DNA of 64,000 nt from Clostridium sp. SM-530-WT-3G (GCF_012843905.1 NZ_JABAGC010000004.1:1-64000); one strand, 5' to 3'. Positions 18,210-27,231 are shown, counted from the first letter of the stretch. The notes: generated by a model from the letters alone, not told the origin. Numbers and translations are program-made.

Positions 18210-21059
18210 TTATTTATTATTTCTCTTCTTATAGAAAACAATAAGAATTAAAACTAGCAATAAAATAAGCATTAATTTAATAATATAAATAATTATATTA
18301 TTTGTATTTTTAGCTTGAGATAACACCTCTTCAGAATTATAGTTATCTTTAACCTCTTCTTTTTCAAGCTCATCAGGCTCATTTGAGCTATTCTGTTCGT
18401 CTACTTTATCCCATTCATTTGGTTTATTTGAATCATCAGGTTTATTAACTTTATTTAATTCATTTGCCTTACTTGAACCATCAACTTTAATAGGCTTATT
18501 TAACTTAATTGAAGCATAAGGTTTATTAGTTTTATCTAGTTTACCTGACTCACTTGAACCATATGATTTATCAATTCTATTTGATTCACTTGGCTTATTT
18601 GAATTATTAGGTTTATCAACTCTATCTGGTTCATTTGGATTGCTTGAATCATTAGGTTTGTCAGTTTTATTTAGCTCATTTGGATTGCTAGAGCTATCTG
18701 GTTTACTACTTCCACTAGATCCATTGGATTCATTTGGACCTAAATTACCTGGAATATTATTCTCTGGTATTTTTTCTTTATCATTAACTATATCAACTTC
18801 TGAATCTTTATCTAAGCTTCCTACTGCTGATTTTGTTACATTATTATATGTGGTTGTATAACCATCTTGATTTTGTTCTTTTTCAACAACTGTATAAGTG
18901 TAGCCTCGTGGTAAATTTTTAATAATAATCTGTTGTCCATGAGAAAGTTCAATTTGAGCTTTTCCATTTACGAATGTTAACTCCCCATTTTCAGGTGCTG
19001 TACTCTCATTTTCATAGCCTTTTTTAACACTTCCTAAATACTTATAAGTACCATTTAACTTTGCCCCTTTATTACTCTCTATATTAATCTCAAAGGTAAA
19101 CTTTTTAGTTTTATCTCCTGCTTCTCCTGTAATTACTTTACTAATAATTAAATCAGCTTTATTTGCAGTTGGATGATTATTAGGTTTACCATTTGAAGCA
19201 TTCCCTGGTTGATTTCCTGGATTATCACTTGGGGTATTGCTTGGCTTATCATCTGGAATATCCCCAGGTTGACCTTCTGGATTATCACTTGGGGTATTGT
19301 TTGGCTTATCACCTGGAATATCCCCAGGTTGACCTTCTGGATTATCACTTGGGGTATTGTTTGGCTTATCATCTGGAATATCCCCAGGTTGACCTTCTGG
19401 ATTATCACTTGGGGTATTGTTTGGCTTATCATCTGGAACATCCTCCGGCTGATTTCCTGGACTATCACTTGGTACATCATCAGAATTAATATGAGTTTCT
19501 AATGAAAAATCTTCATTTCCTACAACTTCTCCTACCATGTTTTCAAATTTATTTCCATCCACTTTAGTATCCGTAACTGGTGTATATTTTCTTAGTTCTT
19601 TTAACCAATTAAAATCTGCTTCTATTTCTAAAACTTCATTACTTTCAGGTTGCTTGTCTGAAATCAATTCAAATTCACTATTACCAAAAACCTGAGATAA
19701 ATTTTTAGACACTATAGTAATTCCTTCTGGGAGAGTAAGCTTATAAACCCCATTATATCCAGCTGGTTCTTCTATCATAAGCTTTCCACTATGCCACATG
19801 CCATCACTAGGATTGTAATCAAACGTTAAATTCCCTTCTAATCTTATTTTACTAACATCAGGTTTATATTCTAATAGCTCACTTTCCATATTTGAATCTT
19901 CATATAAAACTTTTGCAAGTTGATAATTCGCAAAGACTGATTGAGTTAAATTATTATTAGGAATATTATATTCATTTAATAATATCCAAATTGCACATTG
20001 TGTTGATAAATACGCTTGTTCTTTAGTCAGATAGTATGAATCTTCATAAATTATTGAAAATATCTCTAATGGTGTTTCAGCCATTTCTAATACCATACAG
20101 TATGCAGCTTTGTAAAATGGCATAGAACATATCTCATCAGCTGTTAACCCATTAGATGTCTCTTTATTTGATAATTTTAGCTTAAGAACTTCGTTTATAA
20201 ATGATGAGAGAACACTTAAATGCTTCTCATTCTTATTCAACCAATCATTATATGAAAAATCATAATCAGCTAATTCAGGAAAAGCATCTTTTAATACTGG
20301 TAATGGAATTAACATATCATTAAACTCTTCTACTGTTGGGATATGTCTTTCTGAATCTTCTACAATTTTAAATAATTTCTCCCCATTATATGGGTAGCCC
20401 TCATATAGTATTTTACGTAGCCTTTTACTACATTCCTTATAATCATCTTCAGATTTAAAATCGCTTGGATTCAAAATGCTATCTTTATAATAAGGAGCAT
20501 CATTTCCATTAGGCGATCTTAATTCATTATTCATACCATAAACAATCAGATTACTATCAGAATCTTCTTTATCTTCAACGTAATGAATTCCATTTGCATA
20601 ACACACTTTTATTGCTCCTGGTGAAGTTGTATCTTGTACTAATTCTGCAATATTTTCACCTGAATAATTGTTAATTTCACTATTATCATTATCTTTAACA
20701 CTAATAATTTTTCTTGAAGCTTCATACTCTTCAGAAAAATCCGAGGAAACTGCTTTATAATTTACTATGTACGTTGTTCCAGTACTGCCAATCAAAAGAG
20801 TATCTGAATTGTCATTCTGGTCAATTTTCTTATTATCACATAGTATACTTGCTACTGATACTCGTAATTTCTCTCCTTTTTCATTTTGTGCATATACACC
20901 TTTTAGTAAATCAAATGTTGTATGTTCTGCTACTTCTACATTATCTACACCAATAAAAATATTACTCTGTGCATAGACTGGAGGAGTAGTAAAACTGACA
21001 ATCAAAAAAATTAAAAGCATAATGCTCACAAACTTTTTTTTAAATTTTCCTTTTTTCAC
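18210..21059 (-). CDS. Surface protein with TQXA thioester domain, Pro-rich repeats and pilin isopeptide domain
   Basis: 949 residues with a GTG start after AAAGGA. A signal peptide ends near VYA (30), followed by an Ig-like domain (about 32-122) and a thioester domain (about 150-440) recognised by the TQCAIW motif (Gln354). The expected partner Cys is uncertain: Cys153 lies in KVCYANG, but the segment VYGMNNELRSPNG (Gly175) looks like a thioester strand with Cys replaced by Gly. About five 20-residue Pro/Asp/Gly repeats follow (60-bp DNA repeats), then a streptococcal-pilin-type isopeptide domain (VITGEAGDKTKKFTFEI ... LPRGYTYTVVE), a long Ser/Asn/Pro/Lys stalk, a membrane helix and KKRNNK. 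There is no LPXTG; LSQAK occupies its place. Probably an adhesin or minor pilus tip. Confidence 0.8.
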   Translation of the reverse strand: MKKGKFKKKFVSIMLLIFLIVSFTTPPVYAQSNIFIGVDNVEVAEHTTFDLLKGVYAQNEKGEKLRVSVASILCDNKKIDQNDNSDTLLIGSTGTTYIVNYKAVSSDFSEEYEASRKIISVKDNDNSEINNYSGENIAELVQDTTSPGAIKVCYANGIHYVEDKEDSDSNLIVYGMNNELRSPNGNDAPYYKDSILNPSDFKSEDDYKECSKRLRKILYEGYPYNGEKLFKIVEDSERHIPTVEEFNDMLIPLPVLKDAFPELADYDFSYNDWLNKNEKHLSVLSSFINEVLKLKLSNKETSNGLTADEICSMPFYKAAYCMVLEMAETPLEIFSIIYEDSYYLTKEQAYLSTQCAIWILLNEYNIPNNNLTQSVFANYQLAKVLYEDSNMESELLEYKPDVSKIRLEGNLTFDYNPSDGMWHSGKLMIEEPAGYNGVYKLTLPEGITIVSKNLSQVFGNSEFELISDKQPESNEVLEIEADFNWLKELRKYTPVTDTKVDGNKFENMVGEVVGNEDFSLETHINSDDVPSDSPGNQPEDVPDDKPNNTPSDNPEGQPGDIPDDKPNNTPSDNPEGQPGDIPGDKPNNTPSDNPEGQPGDIPDDKPSNTPSDNPGNQPGNASNGKPNNHPTANKADLIISKVITGEAGDKTKKFTFEINIESNKGAKLNGTYKYLGSVKKGYENESTAPENGELTFVNGKAQIELSHGQQIIIKNLPRGYTYTVVEKEQNQDGYTTTYNNVTKSAVGSLDKDSEVDIVNDKEKIPENNIPGNLGPNESNGSSGSSKPDSSSNPNELNKTDKPNDSSNPNEPDRVDKPNNSNKPSESNRIDKSYGSSESGKLDKTNKPYASIKLNKPIKVDGSSKANELNKVNKPDDSNKPNEWDKVDEQNSSNEPDELEKEEVKDNYNSEEVLSQAKNTNNIIIYIIKLMLILLLVLILIVFYKKRNNK
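19201..19485. repeat. 60-bp in-frame tandem repeats
   Basis: Four nearly identical 60-base units plus a diverged unit at the end, each coding PSDNPEGQPGD-IPDDKPNNT with small changes. The array lies inside the thioester surface gene and is expected to vary in copy number by slippage or recombination. Confidence 0.9.
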
Positions 21060-21721
21060 TTGTCTATTCCTTTCATGCGCAATTTACATAATCTTATTTT
21101 TATTAAAATAGTTCTTCAAGAATTATGTAATTTTTACAATACTACTTAGTATTAAAATAATTTTTCCTACTATATATTTAAATTCTAAATTAAATAAATT
21201 CAAAAAATGTAGACACCCCTGTAAATGATTACCTACAATAAGCTTTTATATAAAATAGAGAATAAAGTGAGGGCAGCAATTTTGATTATTGCTCATAAAA
21301 AAATCCCATAGCTTATAAAGCTATAACCACGAAAAATGTTCTAAAACCATATTTTTAATTTATCTTCTTATAATTCTAAAACTAATACATACAAATCTCT
21401 ATAATTAGTTTCCTTCTCTATAACTAGTCAAAGATAGTATTAATAGTTAATTAACAAACTTTATTATATAGAAGTCTAACTATATTAGCAATGTTATAAA
21501 TTTACTAAAACTCAGAATCCAACTTTGTTAGTTAACTTATTTATAGTAAAATTTCATAATAGGCAAAACTAATGCAATTCCTCTAAACAAATCATAATTT
21601 TGCTATATTATTTTTTCTACACTAAAAATAACCGCTATTTCAGGATAATAATTCACCTAAAATAACGGTTATTTTCATAATCATATAAACTAATACTATA
21701 TTTCTAACTGCTGAAAATTAT
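21060..21721. other. Intergenic region
   Basis: 662 bases, strongly AT-rich. It contains the acetyltransferase terminator at 21624-21675 and a small hairpin ATAGCT / AGCTAT at 21308-21324 of unknown role. No open frame or gene remnant was recognised. Confidence 0.6.
21624..21675 (-). terminator. Terminator of the GNAT gene at 21722
   Basis: Long stem built from AAAATAACCG-T-TATTTTAGG on the minus strand and its near complement, with U-rich 3' end. Confidence 0.75.
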
Positions 21722-22225
21722 TTAGAAATTCTTCTCAAAGGCTACTCTTTCAGCCCCATCAGCCAAATGAATAATTCCACAATATTTAAATCCATTTTTC
21801 TCAAGCATCTTCTGCATTGATAAATTTTCTTTATGAGTATCTATTTTTATACTATTGATACCTTTTTCCTTACACATTTCTTCTGCATATTCAATTATTT
21901 TATGGGAAACACCTAACCCCTTGCATGTATTATCTACAGCTATCCTATGAATAACAGCATATTTACCATCAGTAAGCCACTTACCCTCATGTATAATATC
22001 GTATGTTTTTTCCTTATTAAAAGATATTACTGAAGTTGCCACAATATTTCCATTTTCCTCAACAACATAACTTTCTCCCTTAGATATATCACTATTTATC
22101 ACATCATCATTAGGATAGTTATTCTGCCATTGATCAATTCCATGGCTTTTTAAATATTCTTGTGCCTGCTTTATAATTTTCATTATTGATTTCACATCTG
22201 ATTTTTCTGATTTTCTAAAATTCAT
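21722..22225 (-). CDS. GNAT family N-acetyltransferase
   Basis: 167 residues. The GNAT fold is evident from MNFRKSEKSDVKSIMKII, the acceptor-site strand YAVIHRIAV, the acetyl-CoA loop CKGLGVSHKII (Q/RxxGxG/A form), and IDTHKENLSMQKMLEKNGFKYCG. The YPNDDVINSDI region is typical of the subgroup annotated simply as GNAT. Substrate unknown. The ribosome site is weak (AGAAAGTAAGATAAT-ATG). The remnant at 22329-22507 precedes it on the same strand. Confidence 0.85.
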   Translation of the reverse strand: MNFRKSEKSDVKSIMKIIKQAQEYLKSHGIDQWQNNYPNDDVINSDISKGESYVVEENGNIVATSVISFNKEKTYDIIHEGKWLTDGKYAVIHRIAVDNTCKGLGVSHKIIEYAEEMCKEKGINSIKIDTHKENLSMQKMLEKNGFKYCGIIHLADGAERVAFEKNF

Positions 22226-22328
22226 ATTATCTTACTTTCTCCTATGTATTTTCTAATATTTTTACATTCTTCTTTTACCCTTGTCACTTTTGGCAACAGT
22301 AATAAGAAATAAGTAATTAAACATAAAC

Positions 22329-22507
22329 TTACTTATAATCATCCATGTCAAAAACTCTATCTTTAAAGTAATACTTTCTATCTTCTTCAGTAATCTCACG
22401 AAGAACTCTAAATGGATTTCCAACTGCTATCATATTATCTGGAATATCCTTAGTAACTACGCTTCCTGCGCCTATTACAACGTTATTTCCTATAGTTATC
22501 CCACAGT
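22329..22507 (-). pseudogene. 3' fragment of a maltose/galactoside O-acetyltransferase gene
   Basis: The frame ends at the TAA at 22329-22331 and reads [19 protein letters not shown], then [18 protein letters not shown]. This is the end of a hexapeptide-repeat (left-handed β-helix) acetyltransferase of the LacA/Maa/NodL type. About 58 codons remain of roughly 190. The fragment begins directly after the stop of the PaiA-like gene at 22511, with no start of its own, so an ancient deletion joined the two genes. Confidence 0.8.
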
Positions 22508-22510
22508 AAA

Positions 22511-23029
22511 TTATAACATTAACTTCATTAAATTATCAGTTTGTCTATCTTCGCCAAGTACGAATATATGTGTATCAAACTTTTCAAATCCCATCTTCTC
22601 ATAGAATTTGATAGCATCTAAATTATGTTCCCATACACCAAGCCATATATAGTCAACATCATTCTTTTTACCTAATTCAATAGCTTCTGTAATTAAACTC
22701 TTACCTATTTTCTTTCCTTTATAATCTTCAAGTATATAAATTCTTTGAACTTCTAGTGAATTATCATATCCCTCTTCTGTTTGAGCCTTATCAAAGTTAA
22801 CCTTCATGTACCCAGCTACTTTGTCACCATCTTCTACTATATAAAATTTTGAATACTCATTTTTAAGCTCTGCTTCAACTTTTTCATAAGCAAAATTTTC
22901 TTTTAAATATTCTTCCATATCTTCTTTTGTATTTTGATCTGCAAAAGTTTCATAAAATGTCTTTTCACTTATTTCCTTAACCTTATCTATATCTTCTAAT
23001 GTACATTCCTTAATTGAATAATTAATCAT
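22511..23029 (-). CDS. paiA: PaiA-like N-acetyltransferase (polyamine acetyltransferase family)
   Basis: 172 residues. The whole pattern agrees with Bacillus Pai[17 protein letters not shown] near the N-terminus, [21 protein letters not shown] for acetyl-CoA binding, [18 protein letters not shown] and the C-terminal [16 protein letters not shown]. PaiA acetylates spermidine and spermine; by homology this protein may modify polyamines or related amines. The ATG follows GGAGG by 8 bases. Family recognition is firm; substrate identity is inferred. Confidence 0.8.
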   Translation of the reverse strand: MINYSIKECTLEDIDKVKEISEKTFYETFADQNTKEDMEEYLKENFAYEKVEAELKNEYSKFYIVEDGDKVAGYMKVNFDKAQTEEGYDNSLEVQRIYILEDYKGKKIGKSLITEAIELGKKNDVDYIWLGVWEHNLDAIKFYEKMGFEKFDTHIFVLGEDRQTDNLMKLML

Positions 23030-23321
23030 AATTATATTCCTCCAGTTTTATCTTTTAAAAATTGTATATATTAAATATTAAACTAAAATATTTTTATATT
23101 TTTCTACATTGATAATAATCTTCAACAGTACAATTATTTATACTCTAACTAACTCTATAATACCTATCTGAAGCTCTCATGTAATCCTCTCATAATTCAT
23201 ATACATAAAGAAATTATATATAATCCTGTTTTAAATAAATGTTGTTTTACATACTATGTATATTTTAAGGCAAAAATCCAAATCAAGCGAATAAATTTAC
23301 AAAATACAATTTCAATCTTAC

Positions 23322-23410
23322 CAACATTATTTTAAAACAGCTATTTATACTATTTTGAATATTAATATATCCTATATCTAATATACTTTAAACCTTGGTG
23401 TATATTAAAT
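23322..23410. repeat. Dispersed AT-rich repeat, copy 2
   Basis: Aligns with 39013-39100 through CAACAT, TTTTAAAACAGCT, TTTATACTATTTT and ATATTAATATAT, and with 430-515 through the tail ending in AAACCTTGGTGTA. Confidence 0.55.
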
Positions 23411-23487
23411 TTATTTCTATAGTCTTTTACACCAAAAAAGTCACAGGAAATGTTATAAAATATCTCCTAGGCTTTTATCCTTCCATG

Positions 23488-23506
23488 AACACAGAAAATC
23501 TGTGTT
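23488..23506. terminator. Small hairpin after the 49-aa gene
   Basis: Stem AACACAG / CTGTGTT with loop AAAAT, 6 bases past the small gene's stop. The T run is on the plus side, so termination of minus transcripts would be weak. Confidence 0.35.
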
Positions 23507-23511
23507 TTTTA

Positions 23512-23661
23512 TTATTTTTCTTTTTTCCTATTCAAATTTCTTACTGGCACAAATTCTGAAGTAGTATCTTGTGGATCTATATATTCATAATCTCCTTGTT
23601 TATTTTTCTTAAGACCTAATGAAGCCATCTTCTTTTTTGTGTTTGTATATTTACTACTCAT
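23512..23661 (-). CDS. Small Lys-rich hypothetical protein (49 aa)
   Basis: A complete frame of 49 codons starts at ATG 23661 with GAGGTG seven bases upstream. The protein begins MSSKYTNTKKKMASLGLKKN, has an acidic middle (DYEYIDPQDTTSEFVP) and ends NRKKEK. The strong ribosome site and reasonable composition argue it is real. Function unknown; the basic ends suggest nucleic-acid or membrane-surface binding, but this is a guess. It is the last of a small minus-strand group with the DUF1653 gene. Confidence 0.6.
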   Translation of the reverse strand: MSSKYTNTKKKMASLGLKKNKQGDYEYIDPQDTTSEFVPVRNLNRKKEK

Positions 23662-23790
23662 ATATATCACCTCTAAGATAAATTGCCCAAATTGAAATTT
23701 ATTTATGTGTCTGAGCTCTAGTTTCCAATACAGTTGTATTTAAAAAAACAACCTTAAAAGCTTTATTTGTCATTGCCACTTTTGGTTATG

Positions 23791-23862
23791 CTAAAGTTCT
23801 GTATACTTTTTGCTTGAACCTTTAGCTTTCTCTACTGGGTACTTTTTTTCATTTTGATCCAT
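23791..23862 (-). CDS. Possible 23-aa peptide coupled to the DUF1653 gene
   Basis: The ATG at 23862 follows the DUF1653 stop by one base (TAATATG), so it could be translated by re-initiation. The peptide reads MDQNEKKYPVEKAKGSSKKY and ends at a TAG. It has no Shine-Dalgarno of its own apart from A-rich sequence. Could be chance. Confidence 0.3.
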   Translation of the reverse strand: MDQNEKKYPVEKAKGSSKKYTEL

Positions 23863-23863
23863 A

Positions 23864-24154
23864 TTATTTTTTCTTTGAAACCATCTCAAACAATTCAAAT
23901 CTATATTTCTGCCCATATTTTTTATACTGCTCGTCAGTACATTTTTCTATAAACATATTTGCTGGCCTTACAAATGTTCTGCATTGTTCATACAGTGCCT
24001 TATAATATATCATTCTTTCATTAGTTTCTGTATGAATTACATTTGTATCTATTATTAAATATAAGTCCCCTTTAAAGTGCTTTACTATTCTGCCTTCCCA
24101 GTCGCTTATTATTTCTAATCTATCTTCTTCATCTGTTTCTTTAATTGAAATCAT
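23864..24154 (-). CDS. DUF1653 family protein
   Basis: 96 residues. The segment VKHFKGDLYLIIDTNVIHTETNERMIYYKALYEQ... ending VRPANMF is the DUF1653 core (HFKG-x-LY, then H-x-ET, then VYxALY, then VRP-x-xMF). The family is a small all-β domain of unknown role found alone or in phage and housekeeping settings. There is an extra N-terminal stretch of about 27 residues. The gene may form a short unit with the small frames after it. Confidence 0.8.
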   Translation of the reverse strand: MISIKETDEEDRLEIISDWEGRIVKHFKGDLYLIIDTNVIHTETNERMIYYKALYEQCRTFVRPANMFIEKCTDEQYKKYGQKYRFELFEMVSKKK

Positions 24155-24284
24155 TTTTCTTCACCCTCTTCCATATGCTTATCTCTTTTATAAGTTATTG
24201 TGAATATACCTACTATTGTTTATACCATAATAACTTACTTTTTAAAAATTAGTTTCTTACTTAATTGGAAATAAGATAACTATA

Positions 24285-24749
24285 TTAAATTTTATTTATA
24301 GGAAAAAACATATAATTTTTTCCGTCACATGGGCATGTAAAGTCATGAACCGCTCCAGCTAATACAATATTATTATCCTTTAAATATTGAATCATATTTG
24401 GAAAAGTATCTGGTCCATTACTTTCAACATAAAGATATTCATAACCTGGAATCTTCCATTTTGTCCATCCTTCTGGTGCTTCAGCATCATCATTACACTC
24501 AGCTCCAGCTAAATATAACCCCTTAGTAAAATTATCTTCCCAAGGTTTAAATGATCTTGATACATCCGACATTGCACCCCAAAAGCCTAAAAAATTTCCT
24601 TTTTCCTCTTTCTTAGCTAATGATTTAATTTCTGCAAAGTGTTCTGTAGCTTCTTTCCACAAATTTTGAATAAACCCTTGCCCATCTGCTGTAGAACCTT
24701 CTTTCCCTATTACAACAAATGATTCTTTTTTACATTTCTTAATTTCCAA
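24285..24749 (-). CDS. GyrI-like / AraC effector-binding domain protein
   Basis: 154 residues with a TTG start after GAGGAGGG. A stand-alone GyrI-like small-molecule-binding fold is seen from FVVIGKEGSTADGQGFIQNLW, MSDVSRSFKPWEDNFTKGLYLAGAEC, the PEGWTKWKIPGYEYLYVES strand and the ending HDFTCPCDGKNYMFFPI. Such proteins bind drugs or cofactors and some inhibit gyrase or hydrolyse cyclopropanoids. There is no DNA-binding domain. Single-gene unit. Confidence 0.85.
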   Translation of the reverse strand: MEIKKCKKESFVVIGKEGSTADGQGFIQNLWKEATEHFAEIKSLAKKEEKGNFLGFWGAMSDVSRSFKPWEDNFTKGLYLAGAECNDDAEAPEGWTKWKIPGYEYLYVESNGPDTFPNMIQYLKDNNIVLAGAVHDFTCPCDGKNYMFFPINKI

Positions 24750-24893
24750 ATTAATCCCTCCTCTAAAATTACTGATTTGTCATCACTAACTTCATGCCAT
24801 ATAATTAATCCTACTTTTCTCAAAATCAAAATTTTTCTATTTTGGAATATATTCCACACATCCTATTATACCATATTCTGTAATTCAATTTTT

Positions 24894-24934
24894 AAAAAAT
24901 AAGCATAAGATACAAAATCCTATGCTTATTTTTT
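24894..24934 (-). terminator. Terminator after the zinc-ribbon membrane protein (bidirectional)
   Basis: 14-bp perfect stem AAAAAATAAGCATA / TATGCTTATTTTTT, loop of 13. Confidence 0.85.
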
Positions 24935-24994
24935 AAATAAAGTTGTCTTCTACTTTATTAAATTCCATATACTTTTTAATAACTTATCTTTTAC

Positions 24995-25843
24995 CTAATC
25001 TTGAGTATTATTTATAATCTTTTTTTCAATGTCTTTCATAACTGTAGTTTTATTATTTTTAGCATTCATAGCTTTTTTCGATAATTTCTTAAGTTTACTA
25101 GAAGCTTTTTCAGTGGTTTTTTTCTTACTGTTTCTTTCTACTCTTCTTTGTAATCTAATCATTTCACCACAGTGAACACAATAATTATCATCCTTTGAGC
25201 ATATCTTTCCACACTTTGGACATCTTATCATGATTTCTGTACGGCTTATCTTCTCACTATATTCATCATCAGCACTAAATAAGCCATTAAAAATTCCAGT
25301 TATTCCTTTTAATCCTTTCGATTTTATAATTGATTTTATGATACATACAGCTCCAATACTCATACATACTGATACAAAAACATTTATTATATTATAATAT
25401 GAACGGTCTGTTAATCTTAAAAAATATGTAATTGCAGTTATTACTGTATAAACTAGTATTGGTAGTGGTTTATTCTTTATATAGCATATACCTCCTATAA
25501 CTGAAGCTATAAATATTTGAATTACACCTAATTGAAGAGATAAATTCACCACCTTATAGTCAGTAGATTGCCCGTATAAAAATGTTATAATTCCACAGAA
25601 TGCTAATATATACATGATATATTCACAGAATGAAATCAAAAATTTTCCTAATTCATTAGAATACAAATTAAATTGAAGTTCATGCTTTATATCCTTTATG
25701 GATAAACCACTAGCTTTATTTTCTGCTTCAACCTGTGCTTTATAAATTTTTCCTCTTACTGAATTAATGTTATTATTAATTCCCTTCTCAACTTTTTTTA
25801 TTATTTTTTCTGTTGCCTCTTTAGTTTTTTTTATATAATTCAT
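24995..25843 (-). CDS. Membrane protein with C-terminal zinc ribbon
   Basis: 282 residues. A Lys-rich amphipathic N-terminus (about 1-50) is followed by four hydrophobic segments (about 70-90, 102-122, 128-145, 150-172), a zinc ribbon CPKCGKICSKDDNYCVHCG (about 207-225) and a very basic Lys-rich tail. Zinc-ribbon membrane proteins of this layout are common in clostridia without known function. The ribosome site is poor. Family beyond the zinc ribbon is not recognised. Confidence 0.75.
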   Translation of the reverse strand: MNYIKKTKEATEKIIKKVEKGINNNINSVRGKIYKAQVEAENKASGLSIKDIKHELQFNLYSNELGKFLISFCEYIMYILAFCGIITFLYGQSTDYKVVNLSLQLGVIQIFIASVIGGICYIKNKPLPILVYTVITAITYFLRLTDRSYYNIINVFVSVCMSIGAVCIIKSIIKSKGLKGITGIFNGLFSADDEYSEKISRTEIMIRCPKCGKICSKDDNYCVHCGEMIRLQRRVERNSKKKTTEKASSKLKKLSKKAMNAKNNKTTVMKDIEKKIINNTQD

Positions 25844-26061
25844 TAATAGTCTCTACTTTCTTAGTATCTCATTTATTATTACATTTTTTAATTAAGTTTC
25901 ATATTTGTTATACAATATAAAACTTGTCTAACAAAATATTATTTTAATTTATAAACAACCATAGAATATGATAACATCTTTCTAGTAAAATAACCAATAA
26001 AATTTAACCAATGCCATCTACTGTTTAACAGGTGTGAGATTTATATACATAATTAAAATAG

Positions 26062-26103
26062 AAAAAGTGCTGTAGTAAAAGTAATTTTACTATAACACTT
26101 TTA
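26062..26103 (-). terminator. Terminator of the MIF-like gene
   Basis: 18-bp stem AAAAGTGCTGTAGTAAAA / TTTTACTATAACACTTTT with G-U pairs on the RNA, loop GTAA. Confidence 0.8.
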
Positions 26104-26125
26104 TAATTACATATATATTTAACTA

Positions 26126-26470
26126 TTAAAAATTAGAACCATTCCATCCCCAGTTTTGAACTTCTTCATATTTAACATATATTTTATCTTGAGGAATTCC
26201 TAATTCTTCTCCATAAATCTTGCATATTTCAGCAGTCATTTCTTCAAATTCTTCTCTTGTAGCTTTTCCAAGAATTTTTACTTCAACAAATGCACCTTTT
26301 TCAAGTTTATCTCCGCCAAAGTATAATGTGTACTCATCTTCAAAACCTACCATTAAGAATTTTTCTGGTTTACCTAAGCATGATTCAGCAGCTTCAGCTA
26401 ATCTAGTTTTTAATATTTCCTCTTTTTCCTTTGATATTTTAACAGTTACTCTTGATCCTATAAATGGCAT
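26126..26470 (-). CDS. MIF/phenylpyruvate tautomerase-like protein
   Basis: 114 residues from the ATG at 26470, chosen because AAGGAG lies 9 bases upstream and because Met removal then exposes Pro2 (M-PFIGSRVTVKIS), the catalytic base of tautomerase-superfamily enzymes. Matching features are the conserved C-terminal half (GKATREEFEEMTAEICKIYGEELGIPQDKIYVKYEEV) and the final WGWNGSNF, as in MIF-related proteins. It probably forms a trimer in the cytosol. Physiological substrate unknown. Confidence 0.85.
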   Translation of the reverse strand: MPFIGSRVTVKISKEKEEILKTRLAEAAESCLGKPEKFLMVGFEDEYTLYFGGDKLEKGAFVEVKILGKATREEFEEMTAEICKIYGEELGIPQDKIYVKYEEVQNWGWNGSNF

Positions 26471-26537
26471 AACTAACACTCCTTATATTTATTAAAGTAT
26501 AATTCATATCACTTCAATACACCCATATATTAAACCA

Positions 26538-27029
26538 CTACTCTATTCCATACATTGATTTTAATAATGAAATTCCAGTTGATGTTTTAAATACTTTTTC
26601 AAGCATATTCTTAATATTTTCTTTAGAATAATTGCTTTCATCAGCATTTACTAAATAATCAGCTTCAATTAATATCTGATAGTCTTCCCCTTTAATATCA
26701 GTTAAAGTATGGTGATGTCCAACTAAATAAACAACACGATTTATAAATTCCTCAGAATATCCTGTATCCTTTAAAAACTCAGCTGTTAATATTTTGCCTT
26801 CTTCTTCCTGATACTTACCATTAGTATTACCATATTTCTCTCTGCATAAAGGACATGCTATATCATGTAAAAGTGCTGCAACTTCTAAAATTTCTTTAGT
26901 ATCAGCATCTACATTTTCACATTCACTTATTGTTTTTGCATATCCATAAACCTTCATAAAATGATTTATATCATGAAGATTTCCATTAGAATATTCAATC
27001 ATCTTTTTTGTTACTTCTGCTACTGTCAT
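26538..27029 (-). CDS. HD-domain phosphohydrolase
   Basis: About 163 residues from the ATG at 27029 (MTVAEVTKK), placed 8 bases after AAAGGAG; a GTG five codons earlier overlaps that site. The HD signature is complete: His in HDINHFMKVY, His-Asp in ALLHDIACPL, a His pair in VGHHHTL and Asp in EADYLVNAD. Such small HD proteins hydrolyse phosphate monoesters or nucleotides with divalent metals. Substrate unknown. It is transcribed divergently from bioY. Confidence 0.85.
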   Translation of the reverse strand: MTVAEVTKKMIEYSNGNLHDINHFMKVYGYAKTISECENVDADTKEILEVAALLHDIACPLCREKYGNTNGKYQEEEGKILTAEFLKDTGYSEEFINRVVYLVGHHHTLTDIKGEDYQILIEADYLVNADESNYSKENIKNMLEKVFKTSTGISLLKSMYGIE

Positions 27030-27178
27030 GATAACTCCTTTCACTGCTTAGATATGAATCTTTACCATTATATCATACTTTATAAAAAGATTGTAGCACA
27101 TAGAAATAAGTACCTATATTTATTTGAATTATCCTTATGTCTGACTACAGCATTAGTTGAGGATTTAGTCTAAGTTTA

Positions 27179-27210
27179 TTGTTAACCTCTTTCTTAAATT
27201 ATGTTGACAA
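27179..27210 (+). promoter_or_regulatory. BirA operator of bioY
   Basis: Inverted half-sites TTGTTAAC (27179-27186) and GTTGACAA (27203-27210) separated by 16 bases match the Firmicute BirA biotin-operator pattern with one mismatch. The second half-site overlaps the -35. Confidence 0.8.
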
Positions 27211-27231
27211 TTATTTTTTTTGTAGTATTAT
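27204..27231 (+). promoter_or_regulatory. bioY promoter
   Basis: -35 TTGACA at 27204-27209 and -10 TATTAT at 27226-27231, spacing 16. The -35 is inside the BirA half-site, so biotinyl-BirA binding would block transcription. Confidence 0.7.

Larger units (their letters stand above)
23030..23511. other. Intergenic region with dispersed repeat copy 2
   Basis: 482 bases. Holds the AT-rich dispersed repeat at 23322-23410 and a small hairpin at 23488-23506. Otherwise nothing recognised. Confidence 0.6.

Noticed and set aside
19201-19485. Regular 60-bp repeats considered as a CRISPR array
   Set aside because: Units are contiguous without unique spacers and encode in-frame protein repeats.
19148-19502. 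Long open frames on other strands and phases across the 60-bp repeats
   Set aside because: They are periodic shadows of the tandem repeat in the surface-protein gene and have no ribosome sites.
21440-21465. TAGTTAATTAACAAAC considered as a Rex operator
   Set aside because: Does not fit TTGTTAAnnnnTTAACAA and lies far from any start codon.
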